Assembly: GCF_003477885.1 (NCBI RefSeq)
Contig: NZ_QUEE01000014.1
Location: 76,577-140,576 of the forward strand
Direction of reading: 5' to 3'
Source: Lachnotalea sp. AF33-28
GTDB taxonomy: Bacteria; Bacillota; Clostridia; Lachnospirales; Lachnospiraceae
DNA length: 64,000 bases
Position numbers and translations under genes: made by a program. The notes under the pieces were generated by a model. The model saw nothing but the letters and a program-made list of their open reading frames with translations. It ran no database searches and was not told the DNA's origin. Below, one piece after another: positions 15,953 through 24,722 of this stretch (the first letter of the stretch is position 1; each line of letters starts with the position of its first letter).

Positions 15953-16648
15953 TCATCGCCCGCTTATCTCCGGCCAGCCGGGTATGCGGACAATTTTACA
16001 CAGTTCGTCAGGCTGCGGTCTTGTAAGGTACCGGCGCCCTTCCTTCCCAATAATTACGCGGTCACGGCCTTTTGTAATCTTCCCGATCACAGCGGCAGCA
16101 CACCCTTCCTCCTTTAGAAGCCGCACCGCATCGCTGCCGTTATCTACGGCAAGCAGGCTGCAGCCGCCGCAAAGGAGCTGGTAAGGATTTAATTCAAACA
16201 CCTCGCAGAACTCAATGGTCTGCTGCTTTATGGGAATCTCCTTAAGCTGGACCTCAAGGCCGGTGTTAAGAGCTTCCCCGAATATCCAGAGAGCCGCAAA
16301 TAAACCGCCTCTTGACACGGCTAGCATGGCTGTTTCACCATGCCGACCGGCGACTGCGGCCTCCGGAGCCAGTTTCAGATACTTTAGCAGTTCTCCGGCT
16401 TCCTCCACAAAGCTCTCTGCGAGAGAGCTGCAGAGCTTTTCTTTATAAAGCCCGGCAAGCAGCACTGTTCCGCCCAGTCCGACCGGATTCGTGAGCACGA
16501 TGTCCTGGCCGGGCACCGCCTTTCGGACAACAAAAACTTCTCCCGCTTTTTCCATCAAGCCGGAGAAGTCAAATTCTGTATTCAGGCCTGGAAGGGAGAT
16601 CTCCCCTCCAGGCAGGATATTTTCTATTCTATTCAAACCATTTTCCAT
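15953..16648 (-). CDS. AIR-synthase-related protein keeping only the C-terminal domain
   Basis: 231 aa. The stretch QDIVLTNPVGLGGTVLLAG, then AVSRGGLFAALWIFGEALN, then EFCEVFELNPYQLLCGGCSL and AAVIGKITKGRDRVII follow, in order, the C-terminal domain of the PurM/HypE/ThiL superfamily. The N-terminal ATP-binding AIRS domain is missing; the first ~45 residues bear no resemblance to it. GGAGGACACC precedes the ATG, so the short form is a real start and not a truncated ORF. Without the N domain normal PurM-type ATP hydrolysis is unlikely. It follows a VanW gene 46 nt upstream on the same strand. Function unknown. Confidence 0.7.
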   Translation of the reverse strand: MENGLNRIENILPGGEISLPGLNTEFDFSGLMEKAGEVFVVRKAVPGQDIVLTNPVGLGGTVLLAGLYKEKLCSSLAESFVEEAGELLKYLKLAPEAAVAGRHGETAMLAVSRGGLFAALWIFGEALNTGLEVQLKEIPIKQQTIEFCEVFELNPYQLLCGGCSLLAVDNGSDAVRLLKEEGCAAAVIGKITKGRDRVIIGKEGRRYLTRPQPDELCKIVRIPGWPEISGR

Positions 16649-16694
16649 ATGGTGTCCTCCATATTGCCAGCATAGGAACCTTAGAGCGGGGACA

Positions 16695-18176
16695 TCAGGG
16701 ATGATCCACGGGCTGCTGTTCGGCCGGAGGCTGTTCTACCGGAGGCTGTTCGGCCGGCGGCTGATCAGTAGGCTGCCCGTCCGCAGGCAATGCAGCACCT
16801 GTGCCCACATGATATTCCGGAGGTGCCATCTTATATTTATCCGTATGCAACACTGTACGTTCGATTTCTTTTCCATCCACCGTTACAACTTTAGTCAGGG
16901 TAGCAGTTACCTTTGGATAGGAACCCTGTGTTTTTTCCTGCGTCCCGGCAGGCAGATTCGGATCTTCCACATATTGTGTCATATCCTCGGTAGGCCAAAT
17001 TTCCTCCAGAGTTGTAGATATATACTCAACCTTACGATTAGAGGCTCTTGTTTCTTTTCCGTATATAGTGAACGTGCATTTGCCCTTCCGCGCAGACGCT
17101 TCAATATAGATCGGATAGTCAAAATCATTGCGAAGCTTCAGATCCTGCTGTGGGTTACGGTAATCCGCCCCTGCATATATGGTTGCATCAAACGCATAGG
17201 GCACATAGCTCACCGTCTTGCTGTGATTGCGCCGCTCCGTGACAGTTACCTCTGCATACAACGCGGCATCATAAAGTGTTGTAGCTGTCTGGCAAATACC
17301 CGCTCCGATCATTTCCTCCGTTCGGGTTCCGATATAACCTTCTGCCGTAGAATAGCCGCCCTCAATGCTTCTCTCCCCCATAAGCGTCGATGCTGACATC
17401 TCCTCGCCAGGATAAAGCAGCACGCCATTCAACCGTGTCGTGGACAGTTCCAGGCTCTTTGTCCTTCCCACATTGCCGGAATTATAATCTGTGGTGGCTG
17501 TTCCCAGCACATCCTGCACCGCATAGAGCTCATCAGAGCTATGCGTGGGCTGTGTGATCTCGGCGGTGGCTTCCAGCTCGATATTGTAGCCCTGCCACTT
17601 TTCAAGAATGGCTGACTTAATTGAGTTCTCCGTCTCGGTCTCGTTTACGGCTATGCCGGTAACGCTCTCGGTCACGATAAACTTGCCGTCTTCTCTTTTA
17701 AGGGACGGCTCCTTCGGATCTATGTTAAAACTGCTGATCTCATTCTGCACAAATGATGTTACTGCGGCATCATCGATCGCAAACTCCAAATCGTATCTGC
17801 TGCCATGGCTCTGAAGCTGCTGCAGGTCCTTATACCGGTCTATCACCGTTCCCTGCTTGCCAATCCAGGCCGCTTCCTCCGTTATACCGGTATTGGTCCA
17901 GGAAAGCCCAAGCGCGCCGATAGTGGTATCCACTGAATTATCGTTTACATGCACGGTAATCGTGCGTTCCTTAAGCTGATCCACATAGCTTTCCACCGCA
18001 GCCTGCGCTTCCCCTGCAGTCATGCCGCTCACATCGATCTCTTCAATAAAAACACCGTCTGTTATCCTTGGGTCATCCAAATCCCCGCTGCCGGCTGCCT
18101 TCACCGTGCTGCCGGATCCAATCCATAAAAGCCCTGCAGCAAGGAACAGGGCTGCAAGAATATTTTTTATTTTCAT
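16695..18176 (-). CDS. VanW-family cell-surface protein
   Basis: 493 aa when started at 18176, where AAGGAGAGACAGG precedes ATG; the frame upstream to 18338 lacks a site. Order: signal peptide or anchor (1-24), PG_binding_4-like domain (~45-190), VanW domain (~225-370, with GNVGRTKSLELSTTRLNGVL, GGICQTATTLYDAAL-like segment and RNHSKTVSYVPYAFDATIY), a G5-like region (~400-450), and a Pro/Gln-rich tail with repeats of PPAEQPP. The protein is probably secreted and wall associated. VanW occurs in some vancomycin clusters but the wider family has no proven activity. Confidence 0.9.
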   Translation of the reverse strand: MKIKNILAALFLAAGLLWIGSGSTVKAAGSGDLDDPRITDGVFIEEIDVSGMTAGEAQAAVESYVDQLKERTITVHVNDNSVDTTIGALGLSWTNTGITEEAAWIGKQGTVIDRYKDLQQLQSHGSRYDLEFAIDDAAVTSFVQNEISSFNIDPKEPSLKREDGKFIVTESVTGIAVNETETENSIKSAILEKWQGYNIELEATAEITQPTHSSDELYAVQDVLGTATTDYNSGNVGRTKSLELSTTRLNGVLLYPGEEMSASTLMGERSIEGGYSTAEGYIGTRTEEMIGAGICQTATTLYDAALYAEVTVTERRNHSKTVSYVPYAFDATIYAGADYRNPQQDLKLRNDFDYPIYIEASARKGKCTFTIYGKETRASNRKVEYISTTLEEIWPTEDMTQYVEDPNLPAGTQEKTQGSYPKVTATLTKVVTVDGKEIERTVLHTDKYKMAPPEYHVGTGAALPADGQPTDQPPAEQPPVEQPPAEQQPVDHP

Positions 18177-18359
18177 CCTGTCTCTCCTTAATACTAACAT
18201 CTGACTACCAGTAACTCTCCCTTTATCTGCCAATGTACTTCTGCGGCCACACAGGGGTAATCCGCTGCCTGCGCGGCAGGTTATTACCATTTTAGCATAA
18301 CACTTCTCTTTTTCAATAGAAAACCAAAAATGTAACACTATTGCAACAAATTGTAAATA

Positions 18360-18458
18360 CTACATAAGAAGTCCCAGAATCGGCGGAACCAGCATGGCCA
18401 AAACCAGAATTACAACAATCACTGCCACTATAATTCTCTGACTCTTTTTGCGATACAT
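18360..18458 (-). CDS. Small hydrophobic membrane protein (32 aa)
   Basis: A short frame between nth and the VanW gene, on the same strand: MYRKKSQRIIVAVIVVILVL and 12 more residues ending PILGLLM, then TAG. GGGAGAGAAAAT lies directly upstream of the ATG. A basic N terminus followed by one hydrophobic helix fits a single-pass membrane microprotein with its N terminus inside. I recall similar tiny proteins in clostridia but no named function. Its ribosome binding site, composition and position argue for a real gene. Confidence 0.6.
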   Translation of the reverse strand: MYRKKSQRIIVAVIVVILVLAMLVPPILGLLM

Positions 18459-18503
18459 ATTTTCTCTCCCTTCCGCAAGGCCTTATACAGCCTGCCGTCC
18501 GCG

Positions 18504-19130
18504 TCAGCGCACTGACGACGGACACAGTTCTCTCAAAAAGCATTCACCGCAGGCAGGCTTTCTGGCCGTGCAGATTGTCCTGCCGAGAGTGATTATCTGA
18601 ATGTTATACAGAATCCAGTGGTCCTTCGGGAGGACCTTCATCAGCTCATATTCGATCTTTTCCGGATCCTCTTCCTCCGTTAATCCCAGCTTTCTGGAAA
18701 TACGCTTCACATGGGTGTCCACCACAATGCTCGGCTCATGATAGATATTCCCGCGGATCACATTGGCCGTCTTTCTGCCCACACCGGCCAGAGACAGCAG
18801 CGCATCCATATCCTTTGGGACCTCTCCGCCGTATTTCTCCACCAATGTTTTGGCACAGCTTATCATATTCTTTGCCTTAGTATGGTAAAATCCGGTGGAG
18901 TGGATTTCTTCCTCCAGCTGTGCAAGATCGGCCGCAGCCAGCTTTTCCAGCGTATCATATTTTTTAAACAGTGTGGCTGTGACGATATTGACACGGGCAT
19001 CCGTGCACTGCGCACTCATGATCACTGCCATAAGAAGCTGCCACGGCGTCTCATAGTTAAGATAACATTTATATTCCCTGGTATAGTGCTCGTCCAGCAG
19101 ATCCAGAATCGCCTGCACACGGTTGTTCAT
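18504..19130 (-). CDS. nth: Endonuclease III
   Basis: DNA N-glycosylase/AP lyase of base excision repair acting on oxidised pyrimidines. The 208-aa product shows the helix-hairpin-helix LLSLAGVGRKTANVI with the catalytic lysine (~119), the catalytic aspartate in VVDTHVKRISRKL (~137), and a 4Fe-4S cluster motif C-x6-C-x2-C-x5-C at the C terminus (CTARKPACGECFLRELC). GGGAGG precedes the start. It is 16 nt downstream of the radical SAM gene and likely in its operon. Confidence 0.96.
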   Translation of the reverse strand: MNNRVQAILDLLDEHYTREYKCYLNYETPWQLLMAVIMSAQCTDARVNIVTATLFKKYDTLEKLAAADLAQLEEEIHSTGFYHTKAKNMISCAKTLVEKYGGEVPKDMDALLSLAGVGRKTANVIRGNIYHEPSIVVDTHVKRISRKLGLTEEEDPEKIEYELMKVLPKDHWILYNIQIITLGRTICTARKPACGECFLRELCPSSVR

Positions 19131-19146
19131 AAGCGCCTCCCTTTTT

Positions 19147-20904
19147 TCATTTGTCTAAGATCTGACAGACCGCAGCATTGCCGTCCAGCGGGCTTCGGCG
19201 GCTGTAATCAAACAGGACGCGGCATTTCTCCCGGCAAAGCTCGCCCTTTTCCAGAAACTTTTGCAGATTAAAATCCAGTATTTCCATATGGGCAGTATGT
19301 AACAGCTGGCGGTAATTCAACTCCCTCAAGCCAGGAAGCCAGGTGTGGTTTTTACTCTCTCCGGCAAAAAAATCTCCGATTTCCTTCCGGTACTGACTTT
19401 CATCCGCCGCAAAATCGGGACGGTTCCTCACATTTTCCCTAAGATAAAGGTCATAGGTCAGAAGCTGCCGGCCTACCGAAAGATCCGCTTCTTTTGTTTC
19501 TTCCAGAAAGCGGAAGAGCAGCCGGTAACGATCCATTCGGTTGAGAGCAAGAAAAAGCAGCCCTTCCCGCCGGTAAAACTCCGCCAATTCATCATACATT
19601 TCATACGGTGAGGGATAATACCCCTCCAGATACCGCAGCATATGTTTGAATTGTCCACTATTATAATATACTTCTGTCATATCTTCAATGCTTTTCAGCC
19701 TGATAATGTCTTTGTAGGGCAGCCATTTTGTGGAAAGTACTTCGTAGGGCGGATATTCCTGGTATGATATTCCATAATCAGAGACTTTTTCATACATGTA
19801 GGAGCCCTTCAACACCTTCAGAAAACCGAGCTGCAGCTGTTCAGGCCTCATACTGTACACTTCGTTGAAGGACCTTTTAAAACTCTCCAGATTCTCCCAG
19901 GGCAGCCCTGCAATCAAATCCAGATGTTGATGGATATTGCCAAAGGAATTGATTCTTTCCACCACCTCACGAACGCGGTCTAAATCCATGCTGCGCCGTA
20001 TTTCACGTATGGTGTCCGGATTGGTGGACTGCACACCGATCTCCAGCTGTATCTGTCCCGGGCGCATTTCTTTAAGCAGCGCAAGCTCCTCTTCGTCCAT
20101 CAGATCCGCCGCGATCTCGAAATGGAAATTGGTGATCCCGTTGTCGTGTTCCTTTATGTACCGCCAGATGCACAGCGCATGCTCCCTGCGGCAGTTGAAG
20201 GTGCGGTCCACAAATTTCACCTGCGGCACCTTCCTGTCCAAAAAGTACTGCAGTTCTTTTTTCACCAGAGCCAGATCCCTGAATCTTAAATGTTTGTCCA
20301 CGGAAGAAAGGCAATAGCTGCACCGGAACGGGCAGCCTCTGCTGCTTTCGTAGTAAAGTATCTTATTGTCCGGACAACCGTGCTCATAGAGAAAGGGCAG
20401 CCTGTCTAAATCCATGACCGGGGCGGGCTCTCCCTCCGTCACCGAGTCCCCCTCACGCCAGATGATTCCTCCGATCTCATGAAACGCCGGCTTTCCTTCT
20501 ATATAATGGGAAGCCAGCCGGCTGAAGGTCCGCTCCCCCTCTCCGGCCATAATTCCGCGGATTCCCGGCATGGACATAAGGCAGGCGCGGCTCTCAAAGG
20601 ATACCTCCGGCCCCCCCAGCCAGATTTCGGCTTCCGGCAGTATCCTGCAAAGGCTGGACACAAGAGCTCTGACATAAACAATGTTCCAGATATAACAGGA
20701 TATACAGATCACGTCCGGATTTCTCTCAAAAATGTCTCTAAGGACCTGATCCGGCAGATGGTTGACCGTGTATTCCGCAAGCTCGATCTGCTCACCGTAT
20801 CTCTCCCGCTCATCCGCATGGGACAGAGCATACTCCTTAAGGCTGTAGAGAGCAGGGTTTGTATGGATGTATTTGGCGTTCACCGCCACAAGAAGTATCT
20901 TCAT
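19147..20904 (-). CDS. B12-binding radical SAM protein with DUF4080
   Basis: 585 aa: N-terminal cobalamin-binding Rossmann domain (~1-135, MKILLVAVNAKYIHTNPALY), radical SAM domain (~175-400) with the cluster motif C191-x3-C195-x2-C198 in SSRGCPFRCSYCLSS, and a C-terminal ~170-residue DUF4080 region. Substrate is unknown. It overlaps the upstream aminotransferase by four bases (ATGA), so the two are co-translated, and nth follows. Such proteins often methylate unactivated carbons or modify lipids or tRNA, but nothing in the context fixes the reaction. Confidence 0.9.
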   Translation of the reverse strand: MKILLVAVNAKYIHTNPALYSLKEYALSHADERERYGEQIELAEYTVNHLPDQVLRDIFERNPDVICISCYIWNIVYVRALVSSLCRILPEAEIWLGGPEVSFESRACLMSMPGIRGIMAGEGERTFSRLASHYIEGKPAFHEIGGIIWREGDSVTEGEPAPVMDLDRLPFLYEHGCPDNKILYYESSRGCPFRCSYCLSSVDKHLRFRDLALVKKELQYFLDRKVPQVKFVDRTFNCRREHALCIWRYIKEHDNGITNFHFEIAADLMDEEELALLKEMRPGQIQLEIGVQSTNPDTIREIRRSMDLDRVREVVERINSFGNIHQHLDLIAGLPWENLESFKRSFNEVYSMRPEQLQLGFLKVLKGSYMYEKVSDYGISYQEYPPYEVLSTKWLPYKDIIRLKSIEDMTEVYYNSGQFKHMLRYLEGYYPSPYEMYDELAEFYRREGLLFLALNRMDRYRLLFRFLEETKEADLSVGRQLLTYDLYLRENVRNRPDFAADESQYRKEIGDFFAGESKNHTWLPGLRELNYRQLLHTAHMEILDFNLQKFLEKGELCREKCRVLFDYSRRSPLDGNAAVCQILDK

Positions 20905-22070
20905 AGGTTCAGTATTCCGCTTTCTTTAATGGACTGCAGCGCTTCCCTAATCACTTCCTCGTCCTGCACCAGCGCCATGCGCACGTGCCCTTCTCCGGAC
21001 GGACCGAATGCGCTGCCCGGCGTCACCATAACTCCGGTTTTCTCCAGCAGTTCCATGGCAAATTTCTCGCTGTCCGTATAGCCCGCCGGGAGCTTCGCCC
21101 ATACAAACATGGTGGCCCGGCTCGGCTCCATCTTCCAGCCGATGGAATTTAAGCCGCCGCAGAGCACGTCCCTGCGGTGCTCATAGGCGGCCCTGGTAGC
21201 CGCCACACAGGACTGATCCCCGGTTATAGCCGCAATAGCGGCCTCCTGCACCGGCAGAAACATCCCATAATCCATATTGGATTTCAGGGTAGACAGATTC
21301 TTAACCACCCGGCTGTTTCCCACACAGAATCCGATCCTGGCACCGGCCAGGCCGTAGGTTTTGGATAGGGAATTAAATTCCACCCCCACCGCTTTGGCCT
21401 GTGGGAAACGAAGGAAGCTGCCGCACTGCACGCCGTCAAATACCAGCTCGCTGTAGGCGTTATCATGGAGCACTATAATATCGTATTTTTTCGCAAACGC
21501 GATCAGTTTTTCATAGAACCAGTCCGGCGCCATGGCGGTAGTGGGGTTGTTGGGATAGGATACAATTATCAGCTTCGCTTTTTTAGCCGTTTCCTCCGGT
21601 ATCCCGTCCAGATCGATCAGATATCCGTTTTCTTCCTTTAACGGCATATAAAAAAGCTCTGCGCCGGCCAGCAGCGGGCCGTCCGCGAACACAGGATAAC
21701 AGGGATCCGGCACCAGCACAGTATCCCCCTCATCTACAATGGACAGCGCGATGTGGGCCAGCCCTTCCTGTGAGCCCAGCAGAGAAACCACTTCGCTCTC
21801 CGGATCCAGAGCCACTCCGTATCTTCTATCATACCACTGCGCCACCGCCTCCTTAAGCCTTGGCAGATCGCTTAAGGCATACACATAGTTGCTTTTATCT
21901 CTCGCAGCATTTGAAAGCGCATCAATTACATGATCGGCCGGCGGAATATTCGGCGTTCCCACGCTTAAATCAATCACGCTCTTTCCCTGGCTTAGTCTCT
22001 CGCTCTTGCGTTCAGCCAGCACGGAAAATATTCCCGTGCCGAATTTATCCATTCTCTTTGCAAATTCCAT
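20901..22070 (-). CDS. PLP-dependent aminotransferase (LL-DAP/alanine aminotransferase-like)
   Basis: 389 aa fold-type I enzyme. Motifs: IDLSVGTPNIPPADHVIDAL, LLGSQEGLAHIALSI, VLVPDPCYPVFADGPLLAGA, SYPNNPTTAMAPDWF, VLHDNAYSELVF and the lysine motif EFNSLSKTYGLAGARIGF. The DPCYPVF and YPNNPT words resemble DapL and AlaC/AlaA-type enzymes. The substrate cannot be decided by eye. It is the first gene of a unit with the radical SAM gene and nth. AGGAGG precedes the ATG. Confidence 0.88.
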   Translation of the reverse strand: MEFAKRMDKFGTGIFSVLAERKSERLSQGKSVIDLSVGTPNIPPADHVIDALSNAARDKSNYVYALSDLPRLKEAVAQWYDRRYGVALDPESEVVSLLGSQEGLAHIALSIVDEGDTVLVPDPCYPVFADGPLLAGAELFYMPLKEENGYLIDLDGIPEETAKKAKLIIVSYPNNPTTAMAPDWFYEKLIAFAKKYDIIVLHDNAYSELVFDGVQCGSFLRFPQAKAVGVEFNSLSKTYGLAGARIGFCVGNSRVVKNLSTLKSNMDYGMFLPVQEAAIAAITGDQSCVAATRAAYEHRRDVLCGGLNSIGWKMEPSRATMFVWAKLPAGYTDSEKFAMELLEKTGVMVTPGSAFGPSGEGHVRMALVQDEEVIREALQSIKESGILNL

Positions 22071-22117
22071 TATAATCTGTTCCTCCTGTCACATAGATAT
22101 TTGAGGACCCGCAGCAG

Positions 22118-22196
22118 AGTTCAGGGACAGCCCCGTATCGGCACGGGATATAACGCTGTCACTCCCGCTAAAATACATGGCTGTCCCCAACTCATT
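22118..22196. repeat. Nested hairpin between signalling gene and aminotransferase
   Basis: AGTT-x2-GGGACAGCC (from ~22118) is mirrored by GGCTGTCCC-x2-AACT (to ~22194); inside sits CCCGT-ATCGGC-ACGGG. No T-run on the minus strand, so it is a structured spacer or repeat and not a clear terminator. Confidence 0.55.
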
Positions 22197-24609
22197 TAAG
22201 GTCTTTCTCCATCTGTATGCATCCGTCCTCACCGGGACCTTCCTGTCCCGCAGATGCGGTAAACCCCATCTTTTTATAAAAGCCCGCTGCGGTCACGGAA
22301 GATGACAGCCGGATGCGGCCGCCTCCGTTTCTTGCCGCATACCGCTCGGCATCAAGCATCAATGCGGCGGCCACCCCTCTGCGGTGCAGACTGGGCTCCA
22401 CAAATACCGCCCGAATCTCCCAGACCGTCTCCTCCCCAAAAAGCCTTACGATACTGAGTGTTCCCGCGCACACGCCGCCGTACTGCGCGATCCGGATTCT
22501 GCGCTGTTTCGCGTATTCCCGGATCTTTTCCGGCCCGTAAAGCCGCGCTATGCGCTCCATCTCCTCCTGCGGATAGTCTGCGATGTTTACCTCCATGAGA
22601 TTGCGCGATATCAGAGAAGACAGTTCTTCTTCATCCCCCGCTTCATAGTCTCTTAGAACCAGAGGCTGCTTTTCAGACCGCTCCATTTTTTCATCAGAGG
22701 GCAGTTTATACATCGTAACATCGTGGCAGGCCAGCAGCAGTGCCTCCTTCCCCTCCCAGGAAATCATACAGGCGTCAGCCATCGTCCATACGCGCAGGAG
22801 CGGGTTGTAAATCTCGAGTGTCTGATTATTTTTTCCGTTTAAATCTTTTGCCGGACAGCGGGCACAGCGGTCCGCTCTGTGAAAGAACGCCCGGTGGCAG
22901 CACTGCCCGGGCTCTGCGTCCGGCACAAGGCGCCTTGTCTTCTCATTTACAAATAAAAGGCGCATGCTGTCCGGATCCACCACATAGATATACGAATTCT
23001 GATTGTCCAAAATCTCCTTCATAGACCGGTTGGCCTGTTCCAGCTTCTTTCGGGAACGTTCCTTTAACAGAAAGGTGCCCACCACCTCCGATATAAACAT
23101 CAGCGCATCGATCTGTTCCTGAGTCCAAAAGCGGTTCGTCCTGCATTCATCAAATCCGACGAATCCCCGGAAATATCCGTTATCCCGGATCGCGCACTGA
23201 AGCACTGACTTGATGCCCTGGCGCTTCAGGATCTCATGCTGGCTGCGCGACAGATCCCGGATGTCCCGGCAGTAGAATATGCCGTTCTCGTCAAAATTAT
23301 CCTTATAGCCGCTGCCGATATCGTTTTCGTAGGAAACCTGCTGCAGGACACCGATCTGGGAATCGATGCCTTTATTGCACCATTCAAACGTATTGCTGCA
23401 GTAATTACCGTCCGGCGTATCCTCAAATATATAAACGCGGCTCACATCAAAACGCCGCCCGACGATCTCCAGCACGCGGTCCACCGCTTCTTCCACATCC
23501 GTGGACTGGTAAAGCGAACGGAAAATAAATTCCACCAGCATATTCTGACCCAAAACGGCGCCCGTATTAGAATCGATCTTGCCTCCGATCGCCGACAAAT
23601 CCTTCTGGGGCATGAGAAATGCCTGTGAGCTTAACATTTCCTTATCACAGAGCACGTACTGGTCCTTCCCCCTGCGTTTCGCCTCATACAGCGCATAATC
23701 CGCGCTGCGGTAAAGCTCACGGAAGGTCTGCCCATGCAGAGGGCAGACCGCAATGCCCACACTGCAGGAGGCGAAACTGTCCACACCGCCGGAAGCAGCC
23801 AGTGACCGAAGGGCATCCGTAATCTGCTGCGCCTTATTCTTTGCAACTTGAGGGCCCGGAATATTTCTGACGAACACCAGAAATTCATCCCCGCCGATCC
23901 TTCCGACCACATCGTCCTCCCGAAACAGTTTCCGGATCTCCCTGGCCGTCTCCATCAGAAAGGAATCTCCAAACAGATGGCCCCTGGTATCATTCACCTG
24001 TTTAAAATTATCCACATCGATCATGAGAAGCGCGCTGCAGCCGGTGGCGGTACCGTCTTTTAAAAGCCCGCTGACCATCGCCTCGACCGCAGCTTTATTA
24101 TAGAGCTTTGTCAGACCGTCCTTATCCGCCTTTTCCATCAGCTTCTGGGATCTGCGTTTCTCCCGATCGATATCGCGCATCACGCCCAGGGCCCGTATGG
24201 GTTTGCCGTCCTGCCCGTACTGGGTGGTCGCCCGTATCCTGCACCAGATAAAGGATCCGTCCGCCTTTCCGATCCGGCATTCCGCCTCGGTATAAGGCCT
24301 TCCCCCGAGTATCTCACGCATGATCCGGAGGAACTCCGTCCTGTCGGCATCCAGGATATATCTGGTATCTCTCATATGTTCAAAAATTTTTTGGCCGGCA
24401 GGAATATACCCCATCTTTTTCCTGTAATTATCCGAACATAGCAGGGTGTCTTCCACGATATTCCATTCAAACAGGATATCCTCGCTCTGATCCAAAATCA
24501 CCTGAAAGCGGTTCAGGCTGCGGTTCAGCCTTTCAATTTCAGCCTTCAGCTCATGTACTTGACTGCCGTCCGTCTCCGCCCCGGAATCCCTCTTAAAGTT
24601 TTCTTCCAT
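22192..24609 (-). CDS. PAS-GGDEF-GAF-PAS protein with fused GNAT domain (diguanylate cyclase)
   Basis: 805 aa, no membrane segment. Order: coiled coil (~17-36), PAS (~37-150), GGDEF (~155-318) with the intact active motif GGDEF at 239-243 and the inhibitory I-site REDD five residues before it, GAF (~360-510), a second PAS-like segment with a Cys cluster HRAFFHRADRCARCPAKD (~520-640), and a C-terminal GNAT domain (~655-805) with EPSLHRRGVAAALMLDAERY as the acetyl-CoA loop. The cyclase should make c-di-GMP. No EAL domain. A GNAT domain at the end of a cyclase is unusual. A 44-bp structured element lies 15 nt upstream of the start. Confidence 0.9.
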   Translation of the reverse strand: MEENFKRDSGAETDGSQVHELKAEIERLNRSLNRFQVILDQSEDILFEWNIVEDTLLCSDNYRKKMGYIPAGQKIFEHMRDTRYILDADRTEFLRIMREILGGRPYTEAECRIGKADGSFIWCRIRATTQYGQDGKPIRALGVMRDIDREKRRSQKLMEKADKDGLTKLYNKAAVEAMVSGLLKDGTATGCSALLMIDVDNFKQVNDTRGHLFGDSFLMETAREIRKLFREDDVVGRIGGDEFLVFVRNIPGPQVAKNKAQQITDALRSLAASGGVDSFASCSVGIAVCPLHGQTFRELYRSADYALYEAKRRGKDQYVLCDKEMLSSQAFLMPQKDLSAIGGKIDSNTGAVLGQNMLVEFIFRSLYQSTDVEEAVDRVLEIVGRRFDVSRVYIFEDTPDGNYCSNTFEWCNKGIDSQIGVLQQVSYENDIGSGYKDNFDENGIFYCRDIRDLSRSQHEILKRQGIKSVLQCAIRDNGYFRGFVGFDECRTNRFWTQEQIDALMFISEVVGTFLLKERSRKKLEQANRSMKEILDNQNSYIYVVDPDSMRLLFVNEKTRRLVPDAEPGQCCHRAFFHRADRCARCPAKDLNGKNNQTLEIYNPLLRVWTMADACMISWEGKEALLLACHDVTMYKLPSDEKMERSEKQPLVLRDYEAGDEEELSSLISRNLMEVNIADYPQEEMERIARLYGPEKIREYAKQRRIRIAQYGGVCAGTLSIVRLFGEETVWEIRAVFVEPSLHRRGVAAALMLDAERYAARNGGGRIRLSSSVTAAGFYKKMGFTASAGQEGPGEDGCIQMEKDLK

Positions 24610-24624
24610 ACTGCTGCCTTTCTA

Positions 24625-24668
24625 TGTCACCAACCGTAGGTTGATGACCTACGCACACTTCAGTGTGC
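24625..24668 (-). repeat. 44-bp two-hairpin leader element, family B copy 1
   Basis: Read on the minus strand: GCACAC-TGAA-GTGTGC, then GTAGG, then TCATCAACC-TAC-GGTTGGTGA. The element ends 15 nt before the start codon of the 24609 gene with the ribosome binding site between. Other copies are at 49180 and 55584, in the same place relative to their genes. Confidence 0.8.
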
Positions 24669-24722
24669 CTATATATACGATTACTTAGGTATATTTTAAG
24701 CGAAAACGGCCAGTTGTGCAAG

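Noticed and set aside
24625..24668. Family B element as a c-di-GMP riboswitch, since copy 1 precedes a cyclase gene
   Set aside because: At 44 nt it is too short and lacks the conserved core of c-di-GMP-I or -II aptamers; the other two copies precede sugar genes.
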